The translations under genes were made by a program, and so were the position numbers. A stretch of DNA of 64,000 nucleotides from Sandaracinus sp. (GTDB taxonomy: Bacteria; Myxococcota_A; Polyangia; Polyangiales; Houyiibacteriaceae). The stretch spans positions 1-64,000 of the forward strand of contig PABA01000050.1 in assembly GCA_002699025.1 (NCBI GenBank). The letters run 5' to 3'. The notes under the pieces were generated by a model. The model saw only the letters and a list, made by a program, of their open reading frames with translations. It searched no databases and was not told the origin of the DNA. This document shows positions 36,340-43,796 of this stretch, one piece after another (positions within the stretch are counted from its first letter, which is position 1; each line of letters starts with the position of its first letter).

Positions 36340-37911
36340 TCAGAAGCCCGGGTCGTCGAAGAACTCGGGGCGGGGGAGCGCGCGCCGCGGCGACGGCGGC
36401 GGCGACGCGAGCATGCGGGAACGCGGGGGTCGAGGACGAGCCCGACGCCGAGGGCGCGCGTCCTGCGGATCGCGCGCTTCGGCGCCCCGGGTCTCGGGGT
36501 CGCCTGGCGCGTCGCCCGCCGTGCCCGCGCTCGTCATGCCCGCGCCGGCCGTGCCCGCTGTGCCCCCGCCCCGCACCCCCGCGTCCCGGGTCGCGTCGCC
36601 TCGTCCGCCATCCACGGCGACCTCGGTCGGCGCGGCGGTCTGCTCGGGCCCCTCCACGCTCGTTCGAGCGTCTGGCTCGGGGGCGGCCGCGGGCGAGTCG
36701 AGCCGGGGACCAGCCGCGACGGGGGGCGGCCGCTCCGCCGCCGAGCGCTCGGCCGGCGAAGCGAGGAGCCACGCTCCGCCCGCGAGCAGACCGAGGAGCG
36801 CCAGCGCAGCGGCGGCGAGCGGCGCGCGAGGCCGGGGCGCCGCCGGCGCCGGATGGGAGGGCAGCGCCGCGCTCCGGGGACGCGCTTCCGTGGTCTGATC
36901 GGCGCGGGACGCCGGCGGGGCAAGCGGGTCCGAGGCTCGAGGCGGCCCCCACTGCGCCCAGGCCCGCTCGAGCAGGCGCGGGGGCGGCCCCTCGCCCCGG
37001 AGGTGGAGCGCTTGCTGCCGCAGCGCGGCGCTGGTCGCCGTGCGCTCGCCATACGCCGCCTCGAGCTCGCGCCCGAACTCCTCGACGGCGCTCACCAGGG
37101 CCTCACGCATCGCCCCCGCGTGCTCGAAGCGATCCTCGCGACGCGGCGCGAGGGCGCGCTCCACCACGGCCGTCAGCGCCGAGGAGAGGTCCGGCCGCCG
37201 GAGAGCGAGGGGCACGTACTCACCCCGCTCCACGCGGCGCATCACCTCGAGCGGGCCCTCGGCGGCGAAGGGGGTCTCACCGACGAGCAGCTCGTAAAGC
37301 AGCGCGCCGACGCCGAAGACGTCCGTGCGCGCGTCGAGGTGGCGTGAGGAGCGAACCTGCTCGGGCGACATGTAGTGGGGGGTCCCGACGACCATCTCGA
37401 TCGTGCCGCCCGCGACGCGGGTCGGATGGCGGGCCTGCTTTACCAGGCCGAAGTCGACGAGCCAGAGCTGACCCTGCGCGCCGAGGATCACGTTCTCCGG
37501 CTTCACGTCCCGGTGGATCAGCCCTTCCCGATGCGCCGCCGCCAACCCCGCCAGCAGCTTCGCCGTGATGTCGATCGCCTCGGGCAGGGAAGGCAGCGCG
37601 CGGAGCAGGCGCGCGCCGAGGGTCCGCCCCTCGAGGAGCTCCATCACGAGGTAGGGGCTGCCCTCGTGTGTGCCCGTGTCGAGCACCGAGACCAGGTGGG
37701 GGTGCCGGAGCCGCGCCCCGAGGAGGGCCTCACGGCGGAAGCGCTCGCGCGCGATGGCGTCGGCGTCGGGCACCAGCTTGAGCGCGACCTCGGTCCCCCG
37801 CTGGATGTGGAGAGCGCGCCAGACGACGGCCATGCCCCCCTCCCCGAGCGGGCGGAGGAGCCGGTAGCGGCCCTCGATGAGGGTCCCGGGGCGGAGCGGG
37901 GAGGCGGGCAT
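36340..37911 (-). CDS. Hanks-type Ser/Thr protein kinase, membrane-bound
   Basis: A 523-aa PknB-type kinase. The catalytic domain (about residues 14-280) has the glycine loop [11 protein letters not shown], the ATP-binding Lys in [14 protein letters not shown] with catalytic Asp135, DFGLVK and the activation-segment end [13 protein letters not shown] helical juxtamembrane region follows, then a transmembrane helix (about 355-375) and a Pro/Ala/Thr-rich extracytoplasmic tail ending PEFFDDPGF. No PASTA or other sensor domain is seen. It is a close paralogue of the kinase at 41955-43502; the two flank the decayed tail locus and its inserted island. Confidence 0.93.
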   Translation of the reverse strand: MPASPLRPGTLIEGRYRLLRPLGEGGMAVVWRALHIQRGTEVALKLVPDADAIARERFRREALLGARLRHPHLVSVLDTGTHEGSPYLVMELLEGRTLGARLLRALPSLPEAIDITAKLLAGLAAAHREGLIHRDVKPENVILGAQGQLWLVDFGLVKQARHPTRVAGGTIEMVVGTPHYMSPEQVRSSRHLDARTDVFGVGALLYELLVGETPFAAEGPLEVMRRVERGEYVPLALRRPDLSSALTAVVERALAPRREDRFEHAGAMREALVSAVEEFGRELEAAYGERTATSAALRQQALHLRGEGPPPRLLERAWAQWGPPRASDPLAPPASRADQTTEARPRSAALPSHPAPAAPRPRAPLAAAALALLGLLAGGAWLLASPAERSAAERPPPVAAGPRLDSPAAAPEPDARTSVEGPEQTAAPTEVAVDGGRGDATRDAGVRGGGTAGTAGAGMTSAGTAGDAPGDPETRGAEARDPQDARPRRRARPRPPRSRMLASPPPSPRRALPRPEFFDDPGF

Positions 37912-38472
37912 GGCGAGCGTCGCCCCAGGTCCAACGCAAAGACCGCACCGGATCGGCGCGAGGACGCCTCACTCCGTGCTTTTCGCAATGATCACGGAAC
38001 ACACCGAGTCGAGCGGGGAACGGCGAGGCAACCCGCGGGGTTTCGGAGGGCAACGCCCGAGGTTTCAGGAGGTGAGTCTTCCCCCCGCCGCCGACGAAGG
38101 CGAGACGGCTGCCCTACACCCGACGAAAAGACAATGATCGCGGACTCTTGAATACCGCAGAGCCACGCCCCGGCGATCGAGTTGGCCAGTTCTAGGACAA
38201 CTCTTCAGCGGTGTTAACTCTCCAGCGAGCCCGAGCTTCGCCGAAGACCAACCCGGTCCCGGCTCGGGACGTGCTGGTTCGTTCCTGCTGGTGAGCGTCA
38301 CGCTCCGGCTGCGCAGGGCGGCCGCGGCGTCCGTTCTGGTGGATCCGACTTCGACACCCGATGGCCGGCTGGACCTGGACAACGACCCGCACCTCGGCGC
38401 GGCGGGAGGCGCCGCCATCACCGCGCTCCTGATCACGCAAACGAACGATGGCGCTCTCCGCAGCCGCGAGCC
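37912..38472. other. Upstream region of the kinase and left edge of the decayed tail locus
   Basis: 561 bp without an intact gene. Near 38025-38070 an imperfect direct repeat (GGCAACCCGCGGGGTTTCGG / GGCAACGCCCGAGGTTTCAG) lies in the kinase upstream region. From about 38290 the plus strand has a coding-like frame ([37 protein letters not shown]) that does not continue into the sheath-like frame. It may be a frameshifted earlier part of that gene or a separate fragment. I cannot assign it. Confidence 0.35.
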
Positions 38473-38649
38473 GACAAGGCGTCCTTCGTCGCCGTCTCGG
38501 ACACGCTCAACACGCCCTCGGTCATCTTCGCCGGCAAGCTCATCGCCCGCGTGGGCCTCGCCACGAACAGGCCGGCCGAGTTCATCATCGTGCTGCTCAG
38601 CCAGGACACTCGCGCCCTCGAGGCCGAGCTGGCGGTTGCGGGCGCGTAA
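38473..38649 (+). pseudogene. C-terminal fragment of a phage-type tail sheath protein
   Basis: 58 codons ending in TAA read [36 protein letters not shown] and [15 protein letters not shown]. This matches the end of contractile tail sheath proteins, where a phrase like G-x-L-x-x-x-x-G-[IL]-A-P-x-x-P-A-E-F-[IV] closes the sheath core. The frame runs upstream without a start or recognisable sheath body. It is followed, after a good ribosome-binding site (AAGGAGG), by a tail-tube fragment, the usual gene order. Identification rests on motif memory. Confidence 0.55.
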
Positions 38650-38661
38650 GGAGGACGACCC

Positions 38662-38814
38662 ATGACCGCCGTCGGCAACCCCGCAGCTTCCATGAAAAGC
38701 GCGAGTTCATCGTCGAGCTCGACGACGTCGCGCACGCTGGCTTCCAGAAGTGCAGCGAGCTCTCGGTCGAGGTGGCGAACGTCCGGTAACTCGCGGGCGG
38801 CTCGCTCATAGCCA
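38662..38814 (+). pseudogene. Broken phage-type tail tube gene (gp19-like)
   Basis: The ATG at 38662, eight bases after an AAGGAGG site, begins [11 protein letters not shown] frameshift near 38690 is needed to continue as [20 protein letters not shown] and [11 protein letters not shown], the N-terminal pattern of T4 gp19/tail tube proteins. An in-frame TAA at 38787 sits where an aromatic residue is expected, and the same frame then gives LAGGSLIA, the family's GGSL motif. Similarity stops near 38814, apparently at the junction with the inserted island. One frameshift, one nonsense codon and a truncation mark it as dead. Confidence 0.6.
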
Positions 38815-38970
38815 GCCCAACTCTTACTCGGCGACCCTGTGCCAGCTTGGCTCAGTTACTGGTGCTGGGCGATGACACCAAGTCCCAACGCCTGTACGAT
38901 ATGGCTCACGCGGGTCAGCGAAGGAAACGAAGTGACGACAGGAGACCCGGGCTGAAGCAGAAGCAAGCCC

Positions 38971-40428
38971 ATGTCGATGCAGCATCAAACTGGCAATAGC
39001 AGCAAGTTCATTGCGTTGTGGCGTCGCGCGCTTACCCTGCCGAACCTGGACGAATTGTCGCCCAAACTTGTGGACGCCTGGGCCATGCAACACGGGACCG
39101 CGGTCACGCAAGTGGGAGAAGCCGAAGTCGGCAGCTTCGTGAAGACACCAGCGATACGCCTCGAACTCGATGGCGGCGACTGCGGCTACCTTCCCAAGGT
39201 GCCTGCGGAGCAGCACCCGGCTTGGGATGCGCGTCGGGCGAGCTGCGAGCAGCGCGCCAAGCTGTGGCGCAAGGTTGAGTGGTTTGAGCCGCTTTGGGTC
39301 CCGCAGGCACGTGTCGAAGCTCTGCTCCAGGACGTGCGCTCATGCGACCACGAACGAGCGCTGGAACTCTTCAACTATCACGCATCGACAATATACACAG
39401 TGCCGTTTCAGGCCGTGTGTGTGGCACAGCTGATCCCACAGTGCCGGTCTCTACAGGAGTTCGTCCCGCTGGTGCGGGAGTCATTCCTCGCATTCTATAG
39501 CGGTTATCGCGCATCGAGCATCGCGGCGCTAATCCCACTGGTTGAGTCGGCAGTGAGCCGCATCGCGAAGGAAGCCGGAGGTGGCCAAGACCTCACGACG
39601 GTTGACGCGGTTGAGAAAGCAGTCGCCAGCGCAATCGACAAGGCCACGTCGATCTACTTCGAAGGATCGTGGGCGCCTCGCGAGTATCGCACCATGTCCT
39701 ACCTGCTTGCTCTTGATGAACGCATCTACGTGTTCGAGACGTTTCGCCGATGGTTGCGTACGTCCTTCTTCGAGCGGACCGGTGAGTACTCAGGAACGAC
39801 GTGGTTAAATCGCCATCTTTTCGCCCACGGGATGTCTGCATCTTGGCAACAGGCACCCAACTTCATCCGCTTGATCGTAGCCTTGACCACCCTCGGAGTC
39901 ATCGAGAGATGGGGCACCGACAGCAGCGGCGCTTCGTTGTTCTTTCCAGAAATGGACGGCGATGCGCGCCTTCTCTGGCAAGAGGCGCTCTTCCGGGCCA
40001 AAGCGCAGGGGATTCTGAACCGACTTGCGGAGGAGCGCTACCACGCCCACGGCCGTCTCGTGCCGGAGATGCCCACGGATGATGGCACGACGCTTCGAAG
40101 AGCCATCCTAGCCGACGACTGTATCAATGATCTCGTCAGGCCCTTGCGGGACGCGGGTTGGAGCGTCGAAGTTGACGATCCAGACGAGTCCGGTCTCTAC
40201 ATCACTCTGTGCGCCAAATCGGCGTCCTCGTGTTTCGGGCTGGCGCTTCTGTATAGCTGCGCGACAGCGAACCAGATCTACAGAGCATTGGCTAACGAGG
40301 CCGATATCATCCTTTATCGAGGCGCGCCCTATCATCAGGACCAGTACGCCTATGGCATAGACGCGCATGTGGGCCCTGTCACAGGCTGGCAACCTCCCGC
40401 CGCACCTGGTCTGGGTGCGCGGAGATAG
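38971..40428 (+). CDS. Island protein of unknown family with a HEPN-like RX4H motif
   Basis: A 485-aa soluble protein. I do not recognise a named family. The C-terminal half is helical and contains ASSIAALIPLVESAVSRI (about residues 177-194) and LNRHLFAHGM, where Arg281 and His286 form the R-x4-H signature of HEPN ribonucleases. Proteins with this layout are frequent in abortive-infection and toxin systems. Base composition is clearly lower in GC than the surroundings, with TTA (39805) and ATA codons, which fits recent transfer. It lies inside a decayed contractile-tail locus, convergent with a PD-(D/E)XK-like gene. No strong ribosome-binding site is seen; ATG 38977 is an alternative start. 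Confidence 0.75.
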   Translation: MSMQHQTGNSSKFIALWRRALTLPNLDELSPKLVDAWAMQHGTAVTQVGEAEVGSFVKTPAIRLELDGGDCGYLPKVPAEQHPAWDARRASCEQRAKLWRKVEWFEPLWVPQARVEALLQDVRSCDHERALELFNYHASTIYTVPFQAVCVAQLIPQCRSLQEFVPLVRESFLAFYSGYRASSIAALIPLVESAVSRIAKEAGGGQDLTTVDAVEKAVASAIDKATSIYFEGSWAPREYRTMSYLLALDERIYVFETFRRWLRTSFFERTGEYSGTTWLNRHLFAHGMSASWQQAPNFIRLIVALTTLGVIERWGTDSSGASLFFPEMDGDARLLWQEALFRAKAQGILNRLAEERYHAHGRLVPEMPTDDGTTLRRAILADDCINDLVRPLRDAGWSVEVDDPDESGLYITLCAKSASSCFGLALLYSCATANQIYRALANEADIILYRGAPYHQDQYAYGIDAHVGPVTGWQPPAAPGLGARR

Positions 40429-40457
40429 GGCGGCAGCGTTCCACTTCACGAAGCGGC

Positions 40458-40507
40458 ATCGAATTGGTGACGCTGACCTACGATCGAATTCGTGACGCTG
40501 ACCCACG
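40458..40507. repeat. Two 25-bp tandem units between the island genes
   Basis: ATCGAATTGGTGACGCTGACCTACG-type units at 40458-40482 and 40483-40507 differ at two positions. They lie in the 103-bp convergent gap between the two island genes. Possible roles are a recombination or transposon end, or a terminator remnant. No inverted partner was found at the island edges. Confidence 0.8.
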
Positions 40508-40531
40508 GCGTCTTCGAGTTGATGCAGCAGG

Positions 40532-40996
40532 TCAAAGCACCTGCCACCGGGCCCAGTCCTCTAGGTGGTGGGTCAGGTCGAGTCTGCTCGCGACAAGGCG
40601 CCCGTCGTCGTGCAGCGTCATCGGCAGTTGCAGATAGCCGCCTGACAACGTACCGATGTTGTTCGCGGTTCGGTAGTTGTTCAGGACGGATCGATCGATC
40701 ACCGCGTATCGCCAGCGTTCGGCAGCACGCATGACAAAGACGAAGTGGAGGCCAGGTGTCTGGGCAGTCGTGATGGACGAAAGCCTCGCGCGGAACTGAT
40801 ACCGGTACGACGACTTCTGGCGCCTCGCGCGGGACGTCTTGACCTGCACGCGCCACATCGCACCAGTCGCGTCGTTCACGACGAACACATCGTCGCCGAT
40901 GTCGATCTCGGGCATCGCTACGTTGTACCCGCGCAGGGCGAGCTCGCTCATGACCGCGAGGTGGCCGGCTTTCCCGACGTAGTTTGACCCTGGCAT
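40532..40996 (-). CDS. PD-(D/E)XK nuclease-like protein
   Basis: A 154-aa protein. The N-terminal half shows the restriction-nuclease-fold pattern: Glu18 in AVMSELALRGYNV, Asp35/Asp36 in DIGDDVFVV and Gln51-Val-Lys53 in WRVQVKTS. This E, D, QxK arrangement is seen in DUF4365- and Holliday-junction-resolvase-like members. DNA cleavage or DNA processing is therefore possible. GC content is lower than in the surroundings, as for its convergent neighbour. A good ribosome-binding site (AAGGAAG) precedes the ATG. It may be the second part of a two-gene defence unit, although opposite orientation argues against one operon. Confidence 0.7.
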   Translation of the reverse strand: MPGSNYVGKAGHLAVMSELALRGYNVAMPEIDIGDDVFVVNDATGAMWRVQVKTSRARRQKSSYRYQFRARLSSITTAQTPGLHFVFVMRAAERWRYAVIDRSVLNNYRTANNIGTLSGGYLQLPMTLHDDGRLVASRLDLTHHLEDWARWQVL

Positions 40997-41194
40997 CTGC
41001 TTCCTTCTGCAAAGCGCGGTATCGAACCGTCTCGACGACGTGAACGGACCGATCCCGTTCTACCGGGCTGCGGCAGAGGTGCCAAGGCCTCGCGCTATCT
41101 GCATCCGCCCCACGCCCCCACATCCTCGGCTCTACTCCGATGGAGGCCCTGCACCTGCCGTCCTCCGACGACCCGTCTCACCGGAGGAGAGTGC

Positions 41195-41950
41195 ATGTCC
41201 CACGTCATCATCTGCCCATCGGGGATCGGGGGCTGCATCCGCAGCATGGAGGTCCGCGAGGAGCGTGTCCTGGCCGACTGGAAAACTCGCCAAGAGTTGC
41301 GCGCAAGTCGGCGCCCTGCTCGGCGGGTGATGGGAGGGAATCCTCAAGGCGGCGCCCTACGAGTTCGGTGACAGGGACATCAAGTGAGGGGCGCGGTGCT
41401 CCAGAGCGACCGCTTCTTCGCGCTCCTGCAGGTGCGGGCGCTGACCTACGGGCCGACCTACGCCTTCGCCCTCGGCTGCCAGAACGAGGGGTGCCGCGCC
41501 CGCTTCGAGTGGGAACTCGACCTGACCGAGCTGCCGGTACGGCCCCTGACCGACGAGAACCGCGCCGCCTTCAGCAACGGGAACCGCTCCGAGAGACCAT
41601 GCTGCCCGACGCCGGTGTCCGGGTTTGGTTCCGGCGCTTCATCGGCGCCGACAAGCGCAAGCTGCCCCCGCTTCGCGGCAACGCCGGCGAGCGAATCCTC
41701 TCCGCCATGCTCGGCAGGCGTGTCGTCGAGGTCGAGGGCGTCTCGCCCAAGGACGAGCGCCGCTTCCTCGAGGACCTCAGCATGCGGGACGCCGACTCTT
41801 GCTGGATGAGTTCGACCGGGTCGACCGCGGCGTGGACACGCCCATCGAGGCCGAGCGCCCCGAGTGCTTCACGCTCCAGGAGCGTCGAGCTCCCTTTCGA
41901 CAGGGCTTCTTCCTGTCTGGGAAGGCGACGCTCGGGCTGCGACGGGCCGC
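41195..41950 (+). pseudogene. Multiply frameshifted baseplate-assembly-like gene
   Basis: A GGAGGAG site precedes ATG 41195. Reading it needs all three frames in turn: [13 protein letters not shown] and VREERVLAD, then [16 protein letters not shown], then [16 protein letters not shown] with a TGA near 41385. Next come [20 protein letters not shown] and [14 protein letters not shown], then [20 protein letters not shown] and [15 protein letters not shown], then [19 protein letters not shown]. At least five frameshifts are present. The pieces resemble the T4-like baseplate hub assembly chaperone family found in contractile-tail clusters; that assignment is tentative. The remnant runs up to the 3' end of the second kinase gene. 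Confidence 0.5.
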
Positions 41951-41954
41951 CGGA

Positions 41955-43502
41955 TCAGAAGCCGGGGTCGCCGAAGAACTCGGGGTGGGCGGTCGGCTCC
42001 TCGGTGGGCGCTTCCTCGGCGGGCGCCTCCTCGGCAGGCGCCGATCGGGTGGGAGGGGCGCGGCGAGCGCGGCGGGGGGCCGGTCGGCGGCGCTCCGCGG
42101 CGGAGTCGAGCTCGGCCTCCTCGGCCTCGGCCTCGTCCTCGGGCTCCTCGTCGCCGCGGGCGACGTGGCTCGGGGCCGCGACCTCCTCGCTCGGTGCCTC
42201 GGCCGCGGTCCGGGTCGGCGCGGGCTCTTCGGGTGCCGGCTCTTCGAGGACCGGAGCTTCGGGGGCGCGCTCCTCGGACGCAGCCGGCTCGGAGGCGGCG
42301 ACCGGTGGCGGCGGGGCTGGCTCGCCCTCGCCCGGGATGGCGAGCCACGCGGCGCCTCCAGCGAGCCCGAGGAGCGCGACGGCCGCCGCCGCGACCCGAC
42401 CGGTCCGCGCAGGCGCCGCCTCGCGCGGCGGGGGCGGATGCGAGGGGAGCGGCGGGGCAGCCCGCAGCCCGAGCCTCTCCATCGTCTCCTCCGCGAGCCG
42501 CGCCGCCGAGAAGGTCCGCGCCGAGGCCTGCTCTTCCCACTGGTTCCAGGCCCGCTCGACCAGGGCCGGGGGGCGGTCGTCGCCCCGCAGGTGCCGGAGC
42601 TGCTGGCGGAGCGAGGCGCTGGTGGCGGTGCCCTCCCCGCGCGCCTCCTCGAGATCGTCGGCGAAGCGCTCGATGGCCTCGAGCAGCGCCTCGCGCATGG
42701 CGGCGGCGTCCTCGAAGCGATCGACCCGCCGAGACGCCAGCGCCCGCCCGACGAGATCCGTCAGGGCCGGGGCGAGGTCCGGGCGGCGCGCCTCGAGCGA
42801 GACGTACTCCCCCCGATCCACGCGCCGCATGACCTCGATGGGGCTCTCGGCGGCGAAGGGGGTCTCGCCGACGAGCATCTCGTAGAGGAGCACGCCGACG
42901 CTGAACACGTCCGTGCGCGCGTCCAGGTGCCGCGAGGAGCGAACCTGCTCGGGGGACATGTAGTGGGGCGTCCCCACCACCATCTCGACGGTGCCGCCGG
43001 CGGTGCGGGTCGGGTGGAGCGCCGGCTTGACCAGCCCGAAGTCGACCAGGCGCAGGCGCCCGCGCGCGCCGAGGATGACGTTCTCGGGCTTCACGTCGCG
43101 GTGGATGAGCCCCTCGCGGTGCGCCGCCGCGAGCCCCGCGAGGAGCTGCGCGGTGATGTCGAGCGCCTCGCCGAGCGAGGGGAGCGCGTGGGTGAGGCGC
43201 TCGGCGAGCGTCACGCCCTCGAGGAGCTCCATCACGAGGTAGGGGCGCCCCCGATGCGTGCCCGTGTCGAGCACGTGGACGACGTTGCGGTGGCGGAGCC
43301 GGGCCCCGAGCATCGCCTCGCGCCGGAAGCGCTCGAGGGCGACCGGATCGGTCGTGTCGTGCACGAGCTTGAGGGCGACCTCCTTCTGGAGGTCGAGGTG
43401 CACGGCCCGCCAGACGACGGCCATGCCGCCTTCGCCGAGCCGCGAGAGCAGCCGGTAGCGGCCTTCGATGATCGTGCCGGAGCGGGGAGAGGGGCGGGGC
43501 AT
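41955..43502 (-). CDS. Hanks-type Ser/Thr protein kinase, paralogue of the kinase at 36.3 kb
   Basis: A 515-aa membrane kinase with the full motif set: [25 protein letters not shown] (catalytic Asp136), DFGLVK and [13 protein letters not shown] transmembrane helix lies near residues 365-385, followed by a Glu/Pro/Ala-rich outer tail ending PEFFGDPGF. The catalytic domain is almost the same as in the kinase at 36340-37911, and even the last nine residues match, so the pair arose by duplication. I chose ATG 43502 ([10 protein letters not shown]), by analogy with the paralogue, over a GTG at 43535. The 43503-43796 upstream region holds no gene. Confidence 0.92.
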   Translation of the reverse strand: MPRPSPRSGTIIEGRYRLLSRLGEGGMAVVWRAVHLDLQKEVALKLVHDTTDPVALERFRREAMLGARLRHRNVVHVLDTGTHRGRPYLVMELLEGVTLAERLTHALPSLGEALDITAQLLAGLAAAHREGLIHRDVKPENVILGARGRLRLVDFGLVKPALHPTRTAGGTVEMVVGTPHYMSPEQVRSSRHLDARTDVFSVGVLLYEMLVGETPFAAESPIEVMRRVDRGEYVSLEARRPDLAPALTDLVGRALASRRVDRFEDAAAMREALLEAIERFADDLEEARGEGTATSASLRQQLRHLRGDDRPPALVERAWNQWEEQASARTFSAARLAEETMERLGLRAAPPLPSHPPPPREAAPARTGRVAAAAVALLGLAGGAAWLAIPGEGEPAPPPPVAASEPAASEERAPEAPVLEEPAPEEPAPTRTAAEAPSEEVAAPSHVARGDEEPEDEAEAEEAELDSAAERRRPAPRRARRAPPTRSAPAEEAPAEEAPTEEPTAHPEFFGDPGF

Positions 43503-43796
43503 GGGAACCGCTCGGCGCCCATGCAACGTTCGCACCGAGGGAGGCCGTTTCGCCCGCTCCGCGGCACTTCGCCATGGAATTCATGGCCTTGCGACGGCTG
43601 CGCGCGTCGTCCGGAAGAAACCCGACAGGCTACGAATGGGGGCTCGATGCCCCAGGCGCGCCAAAGTTGCGGAGGGGAGGCGCGCGGGGAACCCGGCGGA
43701 CTCCCCCCGTTCGGGGACACTCGCCCGCGTTTCCCGGGGCGCTCTCGCCCGTGAGGAGGCCCACGACACACCCCACATGAGGGCCGGGCGCCCGGC

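Noticed and set aside
38448-38789. A single intact 113-aa gene covering the tail-tube fragment
   Set aside because: Only its last part is tube-like; the first part is the sheath fragment read out of frame, so it is not one gene.
40108-40506. Minus-strand frame opposite the HEPN-like gene
   Set aside because: It overlaps the coding strand of a well-formed gene and shows no motif or ribosome-binding site.
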